Program-made: the position numbers and the translations under genes
In this document: in pieces, positions 26,181 through 34,604 of the stretch
How the letters are laid out: the number at the start of each line of letters is the position of its first letter
Numbering within the stretch: the first letter of the stretch is position 1
Notes under the pieces: model-generated
Seen by the model: the letters and a program-made list of their open reading frames with translations, nothing else
Database searches by the model: none
What the model was told of the DNA's origin: nothing
Assembly (NCBI RefSeq): GCF_900156475.1
Contig: NZ_FTNR01000014.1
Coordinates: forward strand, 1-64,000
Reading direction: 5' to 3'
DNA length: 64,000 nt
Source: Natronorubrum thiooxidans
GTDB lineage: Archaea; Halobacteriota; Halobacteria; Halobacteriales; Natrialbaceae

Positions 26181-26449
26181 AGTTTCCTCCGTTCGTCTCG
26201 CCAGCGCCGGTCGGCTCGAGCAGTCGACCAGGTGAAGAACGCGGCGAAGAACAGCGCGCTCAGTCCCAGTCCGTATGCAGCCTTCGCGATCGACGCGATC
26301 GCGACCGCACTCGAACCGCCGATGATCGCGAGCGTTTGCTTCGAGAAGACACCGCGCTCGTAATCCATCCGTAGTTCGTGGGCCAGATCGACAACGGTGA
26401 ATCGAGCAACGTCGATCAGATAGCGGAGGGCGACAGCCATTCCGATCAC
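26177..26449 (-). CDS. Small membrane protein
   Basis: A 90-residue protein beginning at GTG 26449 (overlapping the previous stop) or ATG 26440. An amphipathic start (VALRYLIDVARFTVVDLAHE) precedes hydrophobic helices LAIIGGSSAVAIASIAKAAY and GLGLSALFFAAFFTWST and a basic end RADRRWRDERRKL. Coupled to neighbours on both sides in the virion operon. Unknown function. Confidence 0.68.
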   Translation of the reverse strand: MIGMAVALRYLIDVARFTVVDLAHELRMDYERGVFSKQTLAIIGGSSAVAIASIAKAAYGLGLSALFFAAFFTWSTARADRRWRDERRKL

Positions 26450-26610
26450 ATCCTACGCGCTCGTCGCGCGCCTTTGTTTATTTCTCCGCCAGCCATGTCA
26501 CACGGAACGCAGGCGATGGGCGTAGCCACGCGGCCCTGTCGGGCCGCGCCCATAGCTATTGCAAAGGGGGGTGTGTAACCGTAACCAGCTATCCAACCCG
26601 CCGCTGTCAT
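26446..26610 (-). CDS. Possible 54-residue protein in the virion operon
   Basis: A frame that starts at ATG 26610 overlapping the ATPase stop (ATGA) and stops over the next GTG (GTGA). This spacing is what the operon's other genes show. Against it, the DNA contains a strong hairpin (stem GCGGCCC/GGGCCGC at 26530-26547, extended by ATGGGC/GCCCAT), and the peptide (Ala/Gly/Arg-rich, with ACVPCDMAGG) resembles no family. It may be a non-coding structure with a chance frame. Confidence 0.4.
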   Translation of the reverse strand: MTAAGWIAGYGYTPPFAIAMGAARQGRVATPIACVPCDMAGGEINKGARRARRM

Positions 26611-27773
26611 GCGATTACCTCCTCGATCTTGCCAAGTGTCTCGACGTGCTTGCCGTCCTTGCGGTGTTCGTTCCACCGGGAATTGACCCATCCGTGGCTG
26701 TACGGAACGAATTTGGCGGTTTCACGATCCGTCATTCCCTCTTCTTTGCACCGAATAGCCGTCCAAATGGCCGTCATCTTCGCCGCCTGGTCCGCCTCGA
26801 GGTCGTCCGTTTCCTCGCCGTACTCCGACCAACTCCAGTCGCTCGCTTCCTTCGTGTTATATCGGAAGTCCGTCGGTGGAACGCCTTCGAGCTCGCCCTC
26901 GATATCTGCCAGCTGGGCGTTCCGAATCGAGTCGGCGATGACCGCCTTCTTTCTCGAGACCTTCTTGACGATCGTCCCAACGCGCCAGAGCATCGGATGG
27001 ATCGAGCGCTCGCCGTGTGCGATATAGATCAGCGCACCGCCGTACTTGCGGATCTTGTACACCAGCGGCGCCATCTTCTGTCGGGTTTCATATCCCTGCT
27101 TCCCGCTGCCGCTGGCGGCACTCGAGAACTCGTCACCGATGAACAGTTTGCTGCGCTGGCTGTGCTCGAGCGGGTCGCCGTCCTGCTCGACCCACTCCAT
27201 GAGCGTGCCGTAGTCGCCGATCCATCCGTCCTGAACGTCGCCATCGTCGTCCACCCAGCGGTCTTTCTCCTCGAGGCTCTGGATGTTCGTGCCGAGCAGC
27301 GAGTTCTCCTGGTGGAGCGCTCGCCAGCGCTGTGCGAGCAGACACGCGAAGTCGGTCTTGCCCGCGCCCATCTCGCCCAAGACGACGATGACCGGAGCCG
27401 GGCCGTTCACCAGTTCGTCCACTTTGCCGATCGCCTTCAATCCAGAGACGTCCGCGCGTTTCGAGGTGTCGCCGACGAGGTGCTTGATCGTCGGCATATC
27501 GCCGTTCTCCATGGCTCTGCGGAAGGTTTCAGTTCCTTCGACCATCCTGATCTGACGGTGTTTCTCGAGGTCTTTGCTCTGGCCGGGCATCTTCTTGGGT
27601 CGATCGGCAGCCGTTGGGTCGTAGTGAATTGACCGGATCGACATGGCTCGAGAGATCGATTCATCGCGAACGATGCCGCCGTGGTCCGCGATCTCGCGAT
27701 TCTCTCGCTGACCGAATCCGTCCTGGTACTCTCGCGCTTCGCCCGTGACGTGGAGTGCGTTGTCGTCAGTCAT
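26607..27773 (-). CDS. Virion-operon ATPase (pleolipovirus VP8-like P-loop NTPase)
   Basis: A 388-residue P-loop protein. Walker A GEMGAGKTD is at about residues 133-141, a hydrophobic Walker B-like KLFIGDEFSSAA at about 215, and a sensor-like LIYIAHGERS at about 250. The C-terminus has a possible HTH (TDRETAKFVPYSHGWVNSRW). The type resembles Zot/HerA-related viral ATPases conserved at the end of the pleolipovirus core. ATG 27773 is fixed by GGAGGTG five bases upstream on the same strand. It overlaps the preceding gene's stop. The role is inferred as genome translocation or assembly. Confidence 0.8.
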   Translation of the reverse strand: MTDDNALHVTGEAREYQDGFGQRENREIADHGGIVRDESISRAMSIRSIHYDPTAADRPKKMPGQSKDLEKHRQIRMVEGTETFRRAMENGDMPTIKHLVGDTSKRADVSGLKAIGKVDELVNGPAPVIVVLGEMGAGKTDFACLLAQRWRALHQENSLLGTNIQSLEEKDRWVDDDGDVQDGWIGDYGTLMEWVEQDGDPLEHSQRSKLFIGDEFSSAASGSGKQGYETRQKMAPLVYKIRKYGGALIYIAHGERSIHPMLWRVGTIVKKVSRKKAVIADSIRNAQLADIEGELEGVPPTDFRYNTKEASDWSWSEYGEETDDLEADQAAKMTAIWTAIRCKEEGMTDRETAKFVPYSHGWVNSRWNEHRKDGKHVETLGKIEEVIA

Positions 27774-27954
27774 CGGTCCACCTCCATCGATTTTGCTCAT
27801 GACCAACGATTAGCGGTTTCTCGGTCCGCCGAAGCTTGTACAACAGCTTCCCGAAACTGTTCCTCCGGGCCGACATGACCGGCTCACTGCCGACGAACGC
27901 CTTCGGTGGCTCAATTGTTCGATTCCGCAACGTACCGTCGTAGATGTATCTCAT
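27766..27954 (-). CDS. Small basic protein of the virion operon
   Basis: A 62-residue basic protein (MRYIYDGTLRNRTIEPPKAF to NRWRWTDD). Its start overlaps the upstream stop (ATGA, 27951-27954) and its stop lies over the ATPase ribosome-binding region. The gene coupling, not homology, supports it. Function unknown; it may be a nucleic-acid or lipid-binding accessory protein. Confidence 0.62.
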   Translation of the reverse strand: MRYIYDGTLRNRTIEPPKAFVGSEPVMSARRNSFGKLLYKLRRTEKPLIVGHEQNRWRWTDD

Positions 27955-28160
27955 TCTGACCCTCCGTTTCGGCCGGCGATCACGGCGGCAAGATGGTCGT
28001 TTCGTCGCCGCTCGATGGATCGTACTTCGTCCCACAGCTGTTCTTCGACCAAGCGATATCGTTCGTCGTTCGGGGCTTTCGCTATCCCCTCGAACAACTG
28101 ATTTCGATACATCTCGAGTGCGTTGCTATTGAATCCGTAGTGCTCGATATGAGGAATCAT
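27951..28160 (-). CDS. Small charged helical protein of the virion operon
   Basis: A 69-residue protein, mostly helical (ALEMYRNQLFEGIAKA and RLVEEQLWDEVRSIERRRND), coupled by ATGA overlaps on both sides (28157-28160 and 27951-27954). No family recognised. Confidence 0.65.
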   Translation of the reverse strand: MIPHIEHYGFNSNALEMYRNQLFEGIAKAPNDERYRLVEEQLWDEVRSIERRRNDHLAAVIAGRNGGSE

Positions 28161-28975
28161 TGTTCAGGTCCTCCGTCGGTCGCTGCTTGCCCATCGCCCA
28201 TGCCCATCGCTCCCTGATCGATCGTCACGGGATCGGGGTCGGCTGGGTCGAACTCCTGTTCGTACTCGCCGAGGTCGCTGATCTCGTCGCTGGACCACTC
28301 GGTCACATCGTCTTCGGCGGCTTCGAACCGCTCCTTGACGCTCGTCTTCTGTGTCATCAACCCGCGCTCGTCCGCCTCCGCGTGCGCGTTAATCGTGTCG
28401 CGTTCGATCTCGATACCCATTCTCGAGATCCGGCCGCGAAGTTTGTTGTAGGCGATCGCTGTCTCGACCAGCTCGCCGTGGATGTCCTCGAGCATGGCTT
28501 TGACCGTGACGAGTTTCGAGTCCGACAGCTGTGAGAAGTAGCAGCCGGTGACGATGAGGGTGCCAGTCTCGCCCTGGTCCTCGTGCCAGTCGAACTCGCG
28601 AACTTCGAATGCCTCGTCGTCATTCACTCGGTATGGGCTCGGGCCTTCGACCGTCTTTTCGTCCCAGACCTTGGGCTCGACGTAGAGCTTTCGCCGGACG
28701 TCCTCGACGGCGTTGATGTGGTGAACCTCGATCATCCGTCGTTGCCGAAGCTTCCGCGCACCCGTCACGAACAGCGCGAGCAGCGGTGGCCCGAGCAGGA
28801 GCAGCGCTGCGAACCAACCGAAGACGATCGGGGGAACGCCCGGCAGTGACGGCCGTATCCAGATCAGTGCCGCGCCGAGTGAGACCGCCAGCCCGAGGAC
28901 GAGCAACTGACCTTCCGCCATGATGTACGTCAGTCGATCGCTCCAGGAGCCGAACGTGCCGCTCGTGTCGCTCAT
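28157..28975 (-). CDS. Membrane protein with large cytoplasmic domain (pleolipovirus ORF7-like position)
   Basis: A 272-residue protein. Two hydrophobic helices lie near the N-terminus (GQLLVLGLAVSLGAALIWI and IVFGWFAALLLLGPPLLALF), followed by a basic RKLRQRRM, so the rest is cytoplasmic or intravirion. This part has beta segments (GTLIVTGCYFSQL) and a helix-rich end with acidic, Gly/Met-rich tail. In pleolipoviruses a comparable membrane protein precedes the ATPase, so the position matches. Coupled at both ends (ATGA). Confidence 0.72.
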   Translation of the reverse strand: MSDTSGTFGSWSDRLTYIMAEGQLLVLGLAVSLGAALIWIRPSLPGVPPIVFGWFAALLLLGPPLLALFVTGARKLRQRRMIEVHHINAVEDVRRKLYVEPKVWDEKTVEGPSPYRVNDDEAFEVREFDWHEDQGETGTLIVTGCYFSQLSDSKLVTVKAMLEDIHGELVETAIAYNKLRGRISRMGIEIERDTINAHAEADERGLMTQKTSVKERFEAAEDDVTEWSSDEISDLGEYEQEFDPADPDPVTIDQGAMGMGDGQAATDGGPEQ

Positions 28976-29550
28976 GCTTCGATCACCCCGCTGTCTTCGG
29001 AGCGAAGGACGTACCACGTCCCAACGCCCGCCAGCCCAACGGTCATGAGGATACCCGAGAACAGCCCGGACTCACCGCCGAAGTGCCGGAACGGGTTTTG
29101 CTCAACCTGACCGACCGAAACGAACGCGCCGGTCCCTTGCTCGAGTGACTGTCGCGTCGCGATCGCGACGCCCGCGCCCTGCCGATCGGTGACCGGCATG
29201 GTGACTGTGTTCGTTCCTTCCTCGAGGTCGAACTCTCGGTAGTTGAACGAACCCGTGCCTTCCTCGAAGTCACCCGCCTCGGTCATCGAAACCTTCGTCG
29301 GCGAGTCCGCCTCGAGCGTGATCGTGAACATACCCGGCCGGTACTCCCAGTCGACGATCCGCGTCTCGGTGTCGATCTCTCGAAGGTAGTCGTCGCCAGC
29401 TTCGACCGCGGTCTCGTTGGCCGTCTCGTTGAGCTCGTCGCTCGAGTTGTTGACCGCGTCTTCTTGTGCCGAGATCGGAGCCGCCCATAAGCCCATGCCC
29501 ATCGCCAGCGCCACTGCTGCAATCGTGGCAAAAACGAAAATCCGTCTCAT
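28972..29550 (-). CDS. Secreted, C-terminally anchored membrane protein (pleolipovirus ORF6-like position)
   Basis: A 192-residue protein with a Sec signal peptide (RIFVFATIAAVALAMGMGLW then AAPISAQ), an outer domain of about 130 residues carrying sequons near NNSSDELNETANETA, and one C-terminal helix GLFSGILMTVGLAGVGTWYV with a short tail. It is probably exposed on the host or virion envelope. The stop overlaps the next start (ATGA) and its start lies one base beyond the preceding stop. Confidence 0.75.
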   Translation of the reverse strand: MRRIFVFATIAAVALAMGMGLWAAPISAQEDAVNNSSDELNETANETAVEAGDDYLREIDTETRIVDWEYRPGMFTITLEADSPTKVSMTEAGDFEEGTGSFNYREFDLEEGTNTVTMPVTDRQGAGVAIATRQSLEQGTGAFVSVGQVEQNPFRHFGGESGLFSGILMTVGLAGVGTWYVLRSEDSGVIEA

Positions 29551-29551
29551 G

Positions 29552-31324
29552 TTAGTTCCCCAGTCCCGGAATAAGGTCAGTCACGAATCCGATCACCGCG
29601 AGGACAGTCACGCCGATGAGACCGAGACCGAGATAACCAGCACTGTCGCCGAGATTGCCGAGTAGTCCCGTCCCGATCGGATCGGACTCAACAGTGACAG
29701 AGACATTAGTTTCACCGTCTCGAGTCTCTCTTTCGTCGTCATACGCCTGTTGCAGTCGTTTAATGATCTCCTCTGTATCTGCTGGTTCTGTTAGATCACG
29801 TTCTTCGAAATGGAGAGTTTCACTATCGTCTTTGACACTCTCGATAGTAAACGGATTTTGCAGTTGGTGAGTGATAAGATCGCCAACCTGATCGGACGGT
29901 CCGTCAACGATCTCGGCAGCGATGTGCAACTCACCGATCGTATTAGACGGGTCGATCTCTGAGCCGACAGGTAAGCCGTCACCAGAGGGACTTGTCCAGA
30001 ACATTGCACCCTCGAGCGTCAATTCCCCGGCCATGATCGTACCGGGTTTCTCAGCTTCGGGGAAGTTCACAGCGCGGTAGTATCCGGCCATGTCCTGCCA
30101 GTCTTCGGCATTGTCGGCAGCCTGTAAGATTGCCTCACCGCTGGCAATGTCGTGAGCATTGACCTCGCCATCTACGATCGGCTGGTACAGCAGGTCAACC
30201 AGATTTTGCGCTTCCGTTTGGAGTTCGTCGTGCAGGTCGCGGATATTCCGGTCTATTTCCACGAATTTCTGCACGTCGAAGAACACCGCGGCATCGTCTT
30301 CGGGGTCCGGATTCAGCGGATACGCACTGAAACGGATTGCAGCGTCAGATGTTGGGTCAGACGCGTCAGTGTAGCCATTTTCGTCGACTATTGTTTGATA
30401 CTCGTCACGATCTGCAAGGAATTCGTACAAGTGACCTAACGTGTCAGTGTACGATGTACCATTACCCGGCTCGAACGTCGGACTCGACAATTCGGCAGTT
30501 GGCACGAATCCGATCGAGTCGTCACGGATGAACGAATGCGCGGGAAGCGTGGACTGGCTGCCATCAAGCAGCGTTGTCGTCACAGTGTGAGCAGCTATAT
30601 CATTCCACGGCGCAAGCTCGGTGCTCTGCTGTGCTGTCCACTCCCACGGATACAGCGAATCGTTACTGTTGCTACTCGAGTCCCAGTACCCAACGTGAAC
30701 ATTGTTTTCGGTAGTTACTGGCTGGGTGGTAATCCCAGTGCCATCATAGAACGACAGATAGAACACCGAGCCATAGTTTGTGAGTGATCCATCTTGTCGG
30801 ACTTGTTCAGCCCGACGCATGGAAGCGAGGAAGTCAGTTGCCCAGAGATTATACAGCTTTCCCTGAATGTCTGCCGCATTAGCAGATACAACGGACTCAG
30901 CAGCAGCAAGCACGTCAGCCTCAGAGTCTCCTGCTTTCGTTCTATCAGCAATCTCAAAGGCCATATTGTTCCGCACATAGCCCTTGAGCATTGTGACATT
31001 ATCACGGATTGAGTTTAGTGCCGGGCCACGGTTTTCCTCGAGTTCAACCGCGTCAGCGTAGATCCGCGTATGCAGATCTTCACCCGACTCATCACCGAGA
31101 TCAGCAAGGGCACCAAAGCCACGAAACAATGCGACCGGACCAGTAATCGGCATTGGGTAGGTCGCCAGTTGTGCCGATGCCGAAGTGCTCGAGGCCGTCC
31201 CACCCACCGCGAGAGCCATGCTCGCGGCCGTCCCTTTGATGAACGTCCGGCGGTCGATCGAGCAGCCGGGCACGACCTCGTGGGCCGTGGGCTGTGGGCT
31301 GTGGGCCGATCCGTCGGCAGCCAT
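29552..31324 (-). CDS. Tat-exported surface protein, candidate envelope spike (VP4-like)
   Basis: A 590-residue protein. A twin-arginine motif IDRRTFIKG at about residues 23-31, a hydrophobic stretch and an Ala-rich cleavage zone give an exported N-terminus. The outer domain of about 520 residues is Asp/Thr-rich and has no Cys after the signal. The C-terminus has a membrane helix (SAGYLGLGLIGVTVLAVIGF). Size, export signal and C-terminal anchor fit the pleolipovirus spike that binds and fuses with host membranes, and its place after the VP3-like gene matches. A short CTGTGGG repeat lies in the coding start. No alignment supports this identity. Confidence 0.78.
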   Translation of the reverse strand: MAADGSAHSPQPTAHEVVPGCSIDRRTFIKGTAASMALAVGGTASSTSASAQLATYPMPITGPVALFRGFGALADLGDESGEDLHTRIYADAVELEENRGPALNSIRDNVTMLKGYVRNNMAFEIADRTKAGDSEADVLAAAESVVSANAADIQGKLYNLWATDFLASMRRAEQVRQDGSLTNYGSVFYLSFYDGTGITTQPVTTENNVHVGYWDSSSNSNDSLYPWEWTAQQSTELAPWNDIAAHTVTTTLLDGSQSTLPAHSFIRDDSIGFVPTAELSSPTFEPGNGTSYTDTLGHLYEFLADRDEYQTIVDENGYTDASDPTSDAAIRFSAYPLNPDPEDDAAVFFDVQKFVEIDRNIRDLHDELQTEAQNLVDLLYQPIVDGEVNAHDIASGEAILQAADNAEDWQDMAGYYRAVNFPEAEKPGTIMAGELTLEGAMFWTSPSGDGLPVGSEIDPSNTIGELHIAAEIVDGPSDQVGDLITHQLQNPFTIESVKDDSETLHFEERDLTEPADTEEIIKRLQQAYDDERETRDGETNVSVTVESDPIGTGLLGNLGDSAGYLGLGLIGVTVLAVIGFVTDLIPGLGN

Positions 31325-32058
31325 CAGCTACCACCACCGAGACGAACTCGAGCGACCATTGCCGACGCGATCGCGATCACCGCGACACCGACACCGAAGC
31401 CGGGCGAGCCGTCCGCGCCAGTGAAGATGCCACCGATCGAGCCGTCGTCGACAGTGACGGAATCGGCTTCCGTGTCGTCGGCCGAGACGATCACGCGGTA
31501 CGAGTCGCCGTCAGTCAGGCCGTCCGCCGTCGTGTATTCTGCCTCCGTGGTGTTGCCCGGATCAGCGGTCATCGAGTCGGAGACGACCGTATCCGCCGTC
31601 GCCGTCACCGAGAGAATCGTATCGTCGGCCGTCAGCGAGTCAGCCGTGTGCGTCGACAGATCAACCGTCCCGTCGTCTGCGATGTCCGCCGCCGCGATCG
31701 TGACCGTCGTCGCGCTCGAGTCCAGCTCGACATCGAACGACGTGTCGTTCGAGACGTTTTCTGTATCGAACTCGGCGACCGTCCCGGTCAGGGTGGTCGC
31801 GTTCAGATGCGAGTCCGTCACGTCGTCGCCGTCGACGTGATATGCGTCTTCGCCGTAGACCGTGATATCTGCCGTCGCGCTCGAGTCCGCGCCGTCCCTC
31901 CAGTCGACCGAGACCGTCAGGTTGCTCGAGTCGTCGAAGATCACCTCTTCGTTCGCCATATCGGTCACAGCCGCCGCGCCGAGTCCAGCCGCGCCAGCGA
32001 TGCTAACCGTAATCAGTGCCAGTGCAACAACCGCCGTGGTGAATCTTGAAAATGCCAT
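31324..32058 (-). CDS. Secreted glycoprotein-like protein with PGF-CTERM-type C-terminus
   Basis: A 244-residue protein: signal peptide (FTTAVVALALITVSIAGAAG), a beta-rich Thr/Asp-rich domain with several Asn-X-Ser/Thr sites (NLTVS, NATTLT, NVSNDTS, NTTEAE), then SPGFGVGVAVIAIASAMVA and VRLGG. PGF followed by a hydrophobic helix and Arg is the archaeosortase (ArtA) recognition tail that replaces the helix by a lipid in haloarchaeal S-layer and surface proteins. In a viral operon this implies host processing of a virion or surface protein. The stop overlaps the spike start (TGATG). Confidence 0.75.
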   Translation of the reverse strand: MAFSRFTTAVVALALITVSIAGAAGLGAAAVTDMANEEVIFDDSSNLTVSVDWRDGADSSATADITVYGEDAYHVDGDDVTDSHLNATTLTGTVAEFDTENVSNDTSFDVELDSSATTVTIAAADIADDGTVDLSTHTADSLTADDTILSVTATADTVVSDSMTADPGNTTEAEYTTADGLTDGDSYRVIVSADDTEADSVTVDDGSIGGIFTGADGSPGFGVGVAVIAIASAMVARVRLGGGS

Positions 32059-32076
32059 TGTAGGTAATCGAATCGG

Positions 32077-32580
<504 letters not shown>

Positions 32581-32618
32581 TCACCAACTTTTATGAGAAG
32601 GGGGGTTGCCCGCCTGCT

Positions 32619-32804
32619 ATGGCACTGAACAAACTCCGCCAGCTGGATCAGGATTCGGTCGGTATCACGCTCCCGAAAGACGACGTCCGCCTCGAGGGGC
32701 TGTTAGATGAGGATGGGCGACTCGAGGGCGAACATCACGTCCATATTCGGCATGTGGGTGAGGGAGAATGGTCGCTCGAATTGGTCGAGGGGTTCGAGCC
32801 CTGA
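32619..32804 (+). CDS. AbrB/SpoVT-like small DNA-binding protein
   Basis: A 61-residue protein starting MALNKLRQLDQDSVGITLPK, which matches the swapped-hairpin AbrB fold: strand, GITLPK turn and LEGLLDEDGRLEGE. The C-terminus is HHVHIRHVGEGEWSLELVEG. It is transcribed divergently from the virion operon and is a natural candidate to regulate it. ATG 32619 gives the family N-terminus. It may instead be an antitoxin, but no toxin lies next to it. Confidence 0.75.
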   Translation: MALNKLRQLDQDSVGITLPKDDVRLEGLLDEDGRLEGEHHVHIRHVGEGEWSLELVEGFEP

Positions 32805-33120
32805 GGAATCATATGAAACAAATGATTCAACACTAATAATTTAAGCTGGTGAATGTGTTTCGAACTATTGTATCGAATGATCATATTCGAGTCGGATAAT
32901 ACGACTATCGAGATATAGCTTGGACTCGATGGTTGGGATGTATTGATTTATTCAGATCCCACGGTCCCGTATTTCCATGAGATTTTTCCGTTACTATCGA
33001 AATGGGGAATTGAAACTTCTCAAGCCTAACAGAACCAGATTATAACGGTTTGATGAACATCTCTGCCACTGCCCTCAAAAACAAAGTCGAAATTGAGCTG
33101 GCCGAAATTAGTCGAGTGAT
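32805..33120. other. Gene-poor AT-rich spacer
   Basis: About 316 bp with many stops in every frame. I see only a 23-codon frame (33053-33124) without support. It separates the AbrB-like gene from the end of the pilin genes and may hold a terminator for both. Confidence 0.4.
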
Positions 33121-33768
33121 TTAGAACGATTCAATTTCGTCCTCAATGTCGTCGTCAGTATCCTCGTCGACGGCAACAACAGTACCAGTTCCGTCACCGT
33201 CTAAGTCAACAGTGTCCGAACCACCACTGACATCTAGATTGGTCGTGTCACTACCATCCCAATCAATGTAGAAGCTATTTGCATCTCCTGCTTCGTCAAT
33301 GGTAACAGTCACTTCACCACTCTCACCTGCATCCTCATCAACTTCAGCAGTAGCATCCGCTCTCACCCCATCTTCCCATTCGAAGTTTCCGACAGTGTTT
33401 TCTGCATCGCCAGCTACAGCAACGATATTGACGCTTCCACCTTCTGATGGTAGGTAAATAGATGTTGCATCGCCTGTTTCACTTATACTCAGTGACTGCT
33501 GAATATCCCCTGCAAGCCTGAACTCTTCTGCATCTCCTGCACTGTCGATGGAAATCGAGACTTCTCGATCAGAATCGCTAACGTCAGTAGTGATACCAGC
33601 GTTTACGTTCCCTTCTCCCATGTTGTCGCCAAGATCCAGTACGAATGCTGCGATCACGGCCGCGAGGATGACTGTTATCGCGACCATGAGAATGACACCG
33701 ATAACTGGTGATACTGCTCTCTCTTCTTCGCTTCCGATCAGTTTATTACGGTATTTTTCTATACCCAT
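33121..33768 (-). CDS. Type IV pilin (PilA-like) 1
   Basis: A 215-residue prepilin. GSEEERAVSPVIGVILMVAI is the archaeal prepilin-peptidase (PibD) site followed by the conserved PilA hydrophobic domain ending VIAAFVLDLGD. The mature part is very acidic with repeats of the pattern GDA (SAGDAEEF, ISETGDATS, AVAGDAENT, EAGDANSF). ATG 33768 aligns with the start of pilin 2; a GTG at 33777 is less likely. Pilins of this class build adhesion or surface pili; finding them inside a provirus is unusual. Confidence 0.88.
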   Translation of the reverse strand: MGIEKYRNKLIGSEEERAVSPVIGVILMVAITVILAAVIAAFVLDLGDNMGEGNVNAGITTDVSDSDREVSISIDSAGDAEEFRLAGDIQQSLSISETGDATSIYLPSEGGSVNIVAVAGDAENTVGNFEWEDGVRADATAEVDEDAGESGEVTVTIDEAGDANSFYIDWDGSDTTNLDVSGGSDTVDLDGDGTGTVVAVDEDTDDDIEDEIESF

Positions 33769-33773
33769 ATTAA

Positions 33774-34268
33774 TCACGGATCGTAAACATCATCTTCGAA
33801 GTCCCACTCAAAACTGCCAACAACAGTTTCTGAGTCACCATCTACAGCAACAATATTAGCTTCTCCCTCTTGTTCATTTAGAGCTTGAACTCCAGAACCG
33901 GGATTATTGTTAATAGATCCAGTATTGTCTGCTAAGGTAAGAGTAACTGTATCTCCTGTTGCATCAAGATTTCCTTCTAAATTCGCTTCATCTCCACTCA
34001 CAACATCGCCACCGAGCCTGAAGTAATCAGCATCACCCATTGTCTCAACGGAAAGTGTAACCTCGCCGTCAGAGTTGCTCACATCAGAACTCACACCCGC
34101 GTTTACATTTCCGTCACCCATACTATCACCAAGGTCAAGCACGAACGCTGCGATCACAGCCGCGAGAATCACTGTTATCGCGACCATGAGAATGACACCG
34201 ATGACGGGCGATACAGCTCGCTCATCTTCGCTTCCGATCAGCTTGCTTTGATATTTTTTAAGATCCAT
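33774..34268 (-). CDS. Type IV pilin (PilA-like) 2
   Basis: A 164-residue prepilin with the same N-terminal 45 residues as its neighbour (KLIGSEDERAVSPVIGVILM and on), then a divergent acidic tail rich in Gly/Asp/Val (MGDADYFRLGGDVV, VALNEQ-like VQALNEQEGE, VAVDGDSETVVGSFEWDF). The final motif VGSFEWDF parallels VGNFEWED of pilin 1. The two genes are 5 bp apart, so they come from tandem duplication and share a transcript. The promoter should lie in 34269-34400. Confidence 0.88.
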   Translation of the reverse strand: MDLKKYQSKLIGSEDERAVSPVIGVILMVAITVILAAVIAAFVLDLGDSMGDGNVNAGVSSDVSNSDGEVTLSVETMGDADYFRLGGDVVSGDEANLEGNLDATGDTVTLTLADNTGSINNNPGSGVQALNEQEGEANIVAVDGDSETVVGSFEWDFEDDVYDP

Positions 34269-34604
34269 GTTTTGATTTTGCGTTTTCACGCACCCGCAAA
34301 CGGTGAGAAGGCTTATCTCGAGTGCCACGGTAGCACTCGGTGACGCTCGAGGGGGATTGGAAATCGCACCTCGGCGTTGCCTTCTCGGTGTTTCGGGGCT
34401 ACTTGCATCCAGTGAAGTCTGTATATATATAATTATCCCGTATTGCAACACATTGGTGAAAACGACGTTTCGTGTCACTTTCAGATCTGATAATTAGGGA
34501 GATGCAGAGACCCTACAGCACCCCCTTGAAGCCACGCCGTCTTGCGATTCGCTGACTGTTCAATGATTCAACACCTATTTGAAGTCTCACATCTGAAACC
34601 CAGT

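Noticed and set aside
33053-33124. 23-codon frame in the spacer before the pilins
   Set aside because: No conservation evidence, no coupling to a neighbour and a composition typical of chance frames.
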